A program made the translations under genes and the position numbers. 7,813 nucleotides of DNA, taken from assembly GCA_025355835.1 (NCBI GenBank), contig JANXYW010000206.1:1-7813 (forward strand). The letters run 5' to 3'. Within the stretch, counting starts at the first letter, position 1, and every line of letters starts with the position of its first letter. A model generated the notes under the pieces. It ran no database searches. It was given only the letters and a program-made list of their open reading frames with translations, and was not told the DNA's origin. Positions 5,804 to 7,813 of this stretch are shown in pieces. The stretch is from Chloroflexota bacterium (lineage in GTDB: Bacteria > Chloroflexota > Dehalococcoidia > DSTF01 > JACRBR01).

Positions 5804-5837
5804 GTAGGGGCGCAGGCTGCTGCGCCCGCGTTCGGGC
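5804..5837. repeat. GTAGGGGC-type palindromic intergenic repeat
   Basis: GGGCGCAG (5808-5815) and CTGCGCCC (5820-5827) form a perfect 8-bp stem with loop GCTG, preceded by GTAG. An alternative overlapping hairpin, GCCCG (5824-5828) with CGGGC (5833-5837), adjoins it. The GTAGGGGCG...CGCCC form resembles REP-like palindromes dispersed in genomes of several phyla. The rest of the 261-bp purA-tmk spacer shows a TTGACT hexamer at 5889-5894, but no clear -10 partner for tmk. Confidence 0.6.
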
Positions 5838-5923
5838 ACGATGGTCGTCCATAGCGGCCCTCTCCCGACCGCGGCGCGGGTTCATGCCTTGACTCCATGC
5901 TCGGTTGGGCGTACGTGTACAGC

Positions 5924-6535
5924 ATGGCGAACGCGGGACGATTCATCGTGATCGAAGGCGGCGAGGGCGCTGGGAAGTCGCGCCTGCTCGCGGCGCTCGG
6001 CGAGCAGCTGGCCGCGGAGGGGCGCGAAGTCGTGCTGACGCGCGAGCCCGGCGGCACGCCGCTGGGCGAGCAGGTTCGCTCGCTCGTGCTGAACGATGCC
6101 GCAGTCGGCGACCACCTCGCCGAGTTGCTGCTGTTTGAGGCGGCGCGCGCGCATCTGGTGGCGACGCTGATCCGGCCAGCGCTAGAGCGCGGTGCGACCG
6201 TGCTTTGCGATCGGTTCGCGGCATCATCGGTGGCGTACCAGGGCTGCGGGCGCGGACTCGGCCGAGAAGTCGTCGAGCGCGCGAACGCGATCGCGACTGG
6301 CAGCCTCGCGCCCGATCTGACGCTGCTGCTCGATCTTCCGGTGAAGGCGGGACTGGCTCGCCGCGCGGGCGAAGGCACGGCGAACCACTTCGATCGCGAG
6401 ACGGTAGCGTTTCACGAGCGTGTCCGCACGGGCTTTCTCGAACTGGCGCACGAGTCGCCGGACACGTGGTGCGTAATCGACGCGGCGCAGCCGTTCGAGG
6501 CGGTGCTGAACGCTGCGATCGCCGCTGTCGGCTAG
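5924..6535 (+). CDS. tmk: thymidylate (dTMP) kinase
   Basis: A cytosolic P-loop kinase that phosphorylates dTMP to dTDP with ATP, an essential step in dTTP synthesis. From the ATG at 5924 it has 203 residues, a usual length. The P-loop is GGEGAGKS (12-19); the residue after Ser19 is Arg where Thr is common. The substrate-binding EPGGTPLGEQVR segment, the CDRF...SSVAYQGCGRGLG motif that binds dTMP, and the lid region with FDRETVAFHERVRTGFLELA follow in order. An ATG at 5897 is in frame and would add MLGWAYVYS, but family members begin very close to the GRFIVIEG strand, so 5924 is preferred. Neither start has a Shine-Dalgarno sequence. TTGACT at 5889-5894 may be a -35 box, which would place transcription start near the 5924 ATG. 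It is divergent from purA. Confidence 0.94.
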   Translation: MANAGRFIVIEGGEGAGKSRLLAALGEQLAAEGREVVLTREPGGTPLGEQVRSLVLNDAAVGDHLAELLLFEAARAHLVATLIRPALERGATVLCDRFAASSVAYQGCGRGLGREVVERANAIATGSLAPDLTLLLDLPVKAGLARRAGEGTANHFDRETVAFHERVRTGFLELAHESPDTWCVIDAAQPFEAVLNAAIAAVG

Positions 6536-6580
6536 ACGACGATCCACCAGTCCTACCACCACGTACAGATTGAAGCACGG

Positions 6581-6611
6581 TTGACCCGCGAGATCGCGTG
6601 TCCGGTAGAAT
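6581..6611 (+). promoter_or_regulatory. sigma-70-like promoter of the secreted-protein gene
   Basis: TTGACC (6581-6586) and TAGAAT (6606-6611) each match the consensus at five of six bases, with a slightly long 19-bp spacer. Transcription would start near 6618. The following leader carries GGAAGGA (6632-6638) 6 nt before the ATG at 6645. The gap from the tmk stop to here (6536-6580) shows nothing else recognisable. Confidence 0.6.
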
Positions 6612-6644
6612 GGCGCGGGCATGGGTGGGGCGGAAGGATCCGAG

Positions 6645-7813
6645 ATGCGGCGTATTCCCTCACGACTTCTTCGATTGATGCTGATGGCGCGGATGCCGGC
6701 GCTCGCGCTTAGCGTGCTGGCGCTGGCGATCGTTGCCTCCGGCGGTGTCACGTCGCTGCGAGGCAGCGCGACGCGCGCGCGGGCGACCGCGCCGGTCTCG
6801 TCGTTCACGTTCGGCGTCGAGAACTCGTGGATCCGTGTGCAGAACATCGGCGCCGTCCCTGCGAACGTGGCTGTGACGTACTTCGACGAGCACGGCGGCC
6901 AGGCGGGGCAGGACGGCTGCCCGTCTACGGCGTGCACGGCGATTGGCCCCGGCCAGGGGTGGACGTTCTTCCAGGAAGGAAATCCGCAGCTGCCTGCCGG
7001 GTATAAGGGCTCGGCTGTGGTCGAGAGCGATCAGCCGATCGTGGCGCTGCAGGCGAAGGACGTGCGGCGCGGCGACGCGTTCATGGTGGACGGCGATACG
7101 ACCACGATTTTCGCCGGTTCGAGCAAGATGTTCTTGCCGCTGATCGCGAATCGCGACGGCGCGCAGAACGACTGGAACGGTCGCTTCGCGCTGCAGAATC
7201 TCAGCGATACGGTGACGGCGTGCGTCACGCTGAGCTACCTCAGCAACAACACCGACGGCGAGGTCGCGTGGGATCCGTACAAGCTCGGCGACAAGAGCGG
7301 CCCGAAGCAACAGGGCTGCCCAAACGGCGGCCGCCCGATACCGCCGCACGGCACGCTCTTCCGCGATCCTGATACGTTCGGCCTGCCGTCGAACTTCACC
7401 GGCTCTGTGCGCATCGAGACATCGAAGAACGGACAGGACATCCCGGCCGAACAGCAGCTGCTGACGGCGACCGCGGATACGTGGAACAGCATCTACAATC
7501 CGTTCGCGTCGTACCGCGCCATCGACAACGTCGAGATGACGACGACGGCGCTGCTGCCGCTCGTCGATCGCGAGGTGGGGCCGTTCAACGGCTTCAGCAC
7601 GCGCTTCCAGATCGAGAACCGCGATCCCAGCAAGCCGGCGCAGGTGACGATTCGCTTCGAGGGCTACGACCTCGACAACAATCTCGCGTTCGTCGCCAAA
7701 CAGAACACGCTGACGGTGAAGGGCGCACGGTTGTGCTTCCAGGATCGCGACGACTACGCGAACTGTCTCGCGCCCGGCGACGCCCTGCCGCACAACTTCG
7801 TCGGCACGGCGCG
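6645..7813 (+). CDS. secreted protein with three diverged repeat modules (3' end cut by window)
   Basis: The frame is open from here to the window end, about 389 residues, with no stop. The ATG at 6645 has a good ribosome binding site; an in-frame ATG at 6621 adds eight residues and lacks one. The N-terminus is a basic stretch (MRRIPSRLLRLMLMARMP) and a hydrophobic core (ALALSVLALAIVASG), so the product is exported. The mature part has three related modules. Each has a strand ending in V/L/I-Q/E-N (RVQN, ALQN, QIEN), then a 'xxVTxxY/F' strand (NVAVTYFD, ACVTLSYL, QVTIRFEG). Each then has a Pro-Gly or Pro-His turn and a 'LPxxFxGSxxxE'-like segment (LPAGYKGSAVVES, LPSNFTGSVRIET, LPHNFVGTA). Modules two and three begin with FLPLIANRD and LLPLVDREV. 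The pattern suggests immunoglobulin-like beta-sandwiches of an extracellular or cell-surface protein. No enzyme motif is seen. The function is unknown. Confidence 0.78.
   Translation, partial: MRRIPSRLLRLMLMARMPALALSVLALAIVASGGVTSLRGSATRARATAPVSSFTFGVENSWIRVQNIGAVPANVAVTYFDEHGGQAGQDGCPSTACTAIGPGQGWTFFQEGNPQLPAGYKGSAVVESDQPIVALQAKDVRRGDAFMVDGDTTTIFAGSSKMFLPLIANRDGAQNDWNGRFALQNLSDTVTACVTLSYLSNNTDGEVAWDPYKLGDKSGPKQQGCPNGGRPIPPHGTLFRDPDTFGLPSNFTGSVRIETSKNGQDIPAEQQLLTATADTWNSIYNPFASYRAIDNVEMTTTALLPLVDREVGPFNGFSTRFQIENRDPSKPAQVTIRFEGYDLDNNLAFVAKQNTLTVKGARLCFQDRDDYANCLAPGDALPHNFVGTA

Noticed and set aside
5663..5839. N-terminal extension of purA by 59 residues
   Set aside because: The extension shows no PurA similarity and crosses the -10 box and the repeats; the ATG at 5662 gives the family's standard N-terminus.
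6660..7793. 377-codon open frame on the - strand opposite the secreted-protein gene
   Set aside because: It is arginine-rich low-information sequence typical of the shadow of a GC-rich gene. The + strand frame has a promoter, ribosome binding site, signal peptide and internal repeats.
1..7813. tRNA, rRNA, CRISPR array, insertion sequence or prophage genes
   Set aside because: None was found: no cloverleaf-like sequence, no regularly spaced repeats of CRISPR size, and no transposase, integrase or phage-like protein.

Overview
The window is GC-rich bacterial chromosome. It most resembles Chloroflexota: it has a secreted protein built from modules of the 'LPLV...QN' kind, a small-protein/retropepsin-like gene pair, and short AT-rich -10 boxes very close to start codons. 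There is no phylogenetic marker strong enough to exclude an actinobacterium or another high-GC phylum, so this placement is an inference.

Left part (1-1433, + strand): an arsenic cassette. The 3' end of an ArsR-family repressor gene (cut by the window edge) is followed by a 153-bp spacer, then arsM (arsenite S-adenosylmethionine methyltransferase), then a tightly coupled moaD-like gene for the small subunit of molybdopterin synthase. ArsR would sense As(III) and ArsM would methylate it. The MoaD-like protein suggests a tie to molybdenum-cofactor supply, possibly for an arsenic molybdoenzyme outside the window. Both ArsR and ArsM end in a C-terminal Cys-Cys.

Middle (1434-4305, - strand): a hairpin separates the arsenic genes from a convergent block. 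Read in transcription order, this block holds a small DUF5678-like protein, a retropepsin-like aspartic protease-fold protein, a secreted TAP-type alpha/beta hydrolase (peptidase S33-like, lipoprotein-like N-terminus) and a GNAT acetyltransferase. The first two genes are in the same reading frame and separated by a single UGA. The last two overlap by a GTGA start/stop junction.

Right part (4346-6535): purA (- strand, adenylosuccinate synthetase) and tmk (+ strand, thymidylate kinase) are divergent housekeeping nucleotide-synthesis genes. Their intergenic region carries a CACGAAG tandem repeat and a GTAGGGGC-type palindrome, both resembling dispersed intergenic repeats, together with a probable purA promoter. 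The purA leader has a strong Shine-Dalgarno sequence 35 nt from the ATG. A 29-nt hairpin fills exactly the space that would have to be looped out to bring it to 6 nt.

Right edge (6536-7813, + strand): a good sigma-70-like promoter and ribosome binding site precede a long reading frame with a signal peptide that runs off the window. It encodes a secreted protein with three diverged repeat modules.

Most of the window is ordinary. The observations most worth checking are the in-frame UGA between the DUF5678-like and retropepsin-like genes, the purA leader hairpin, the arsM-moaD coupling, the chained mini-ORFs upstream of arsM, and the Cys-Cys tails shared by ArsR and ArsM.
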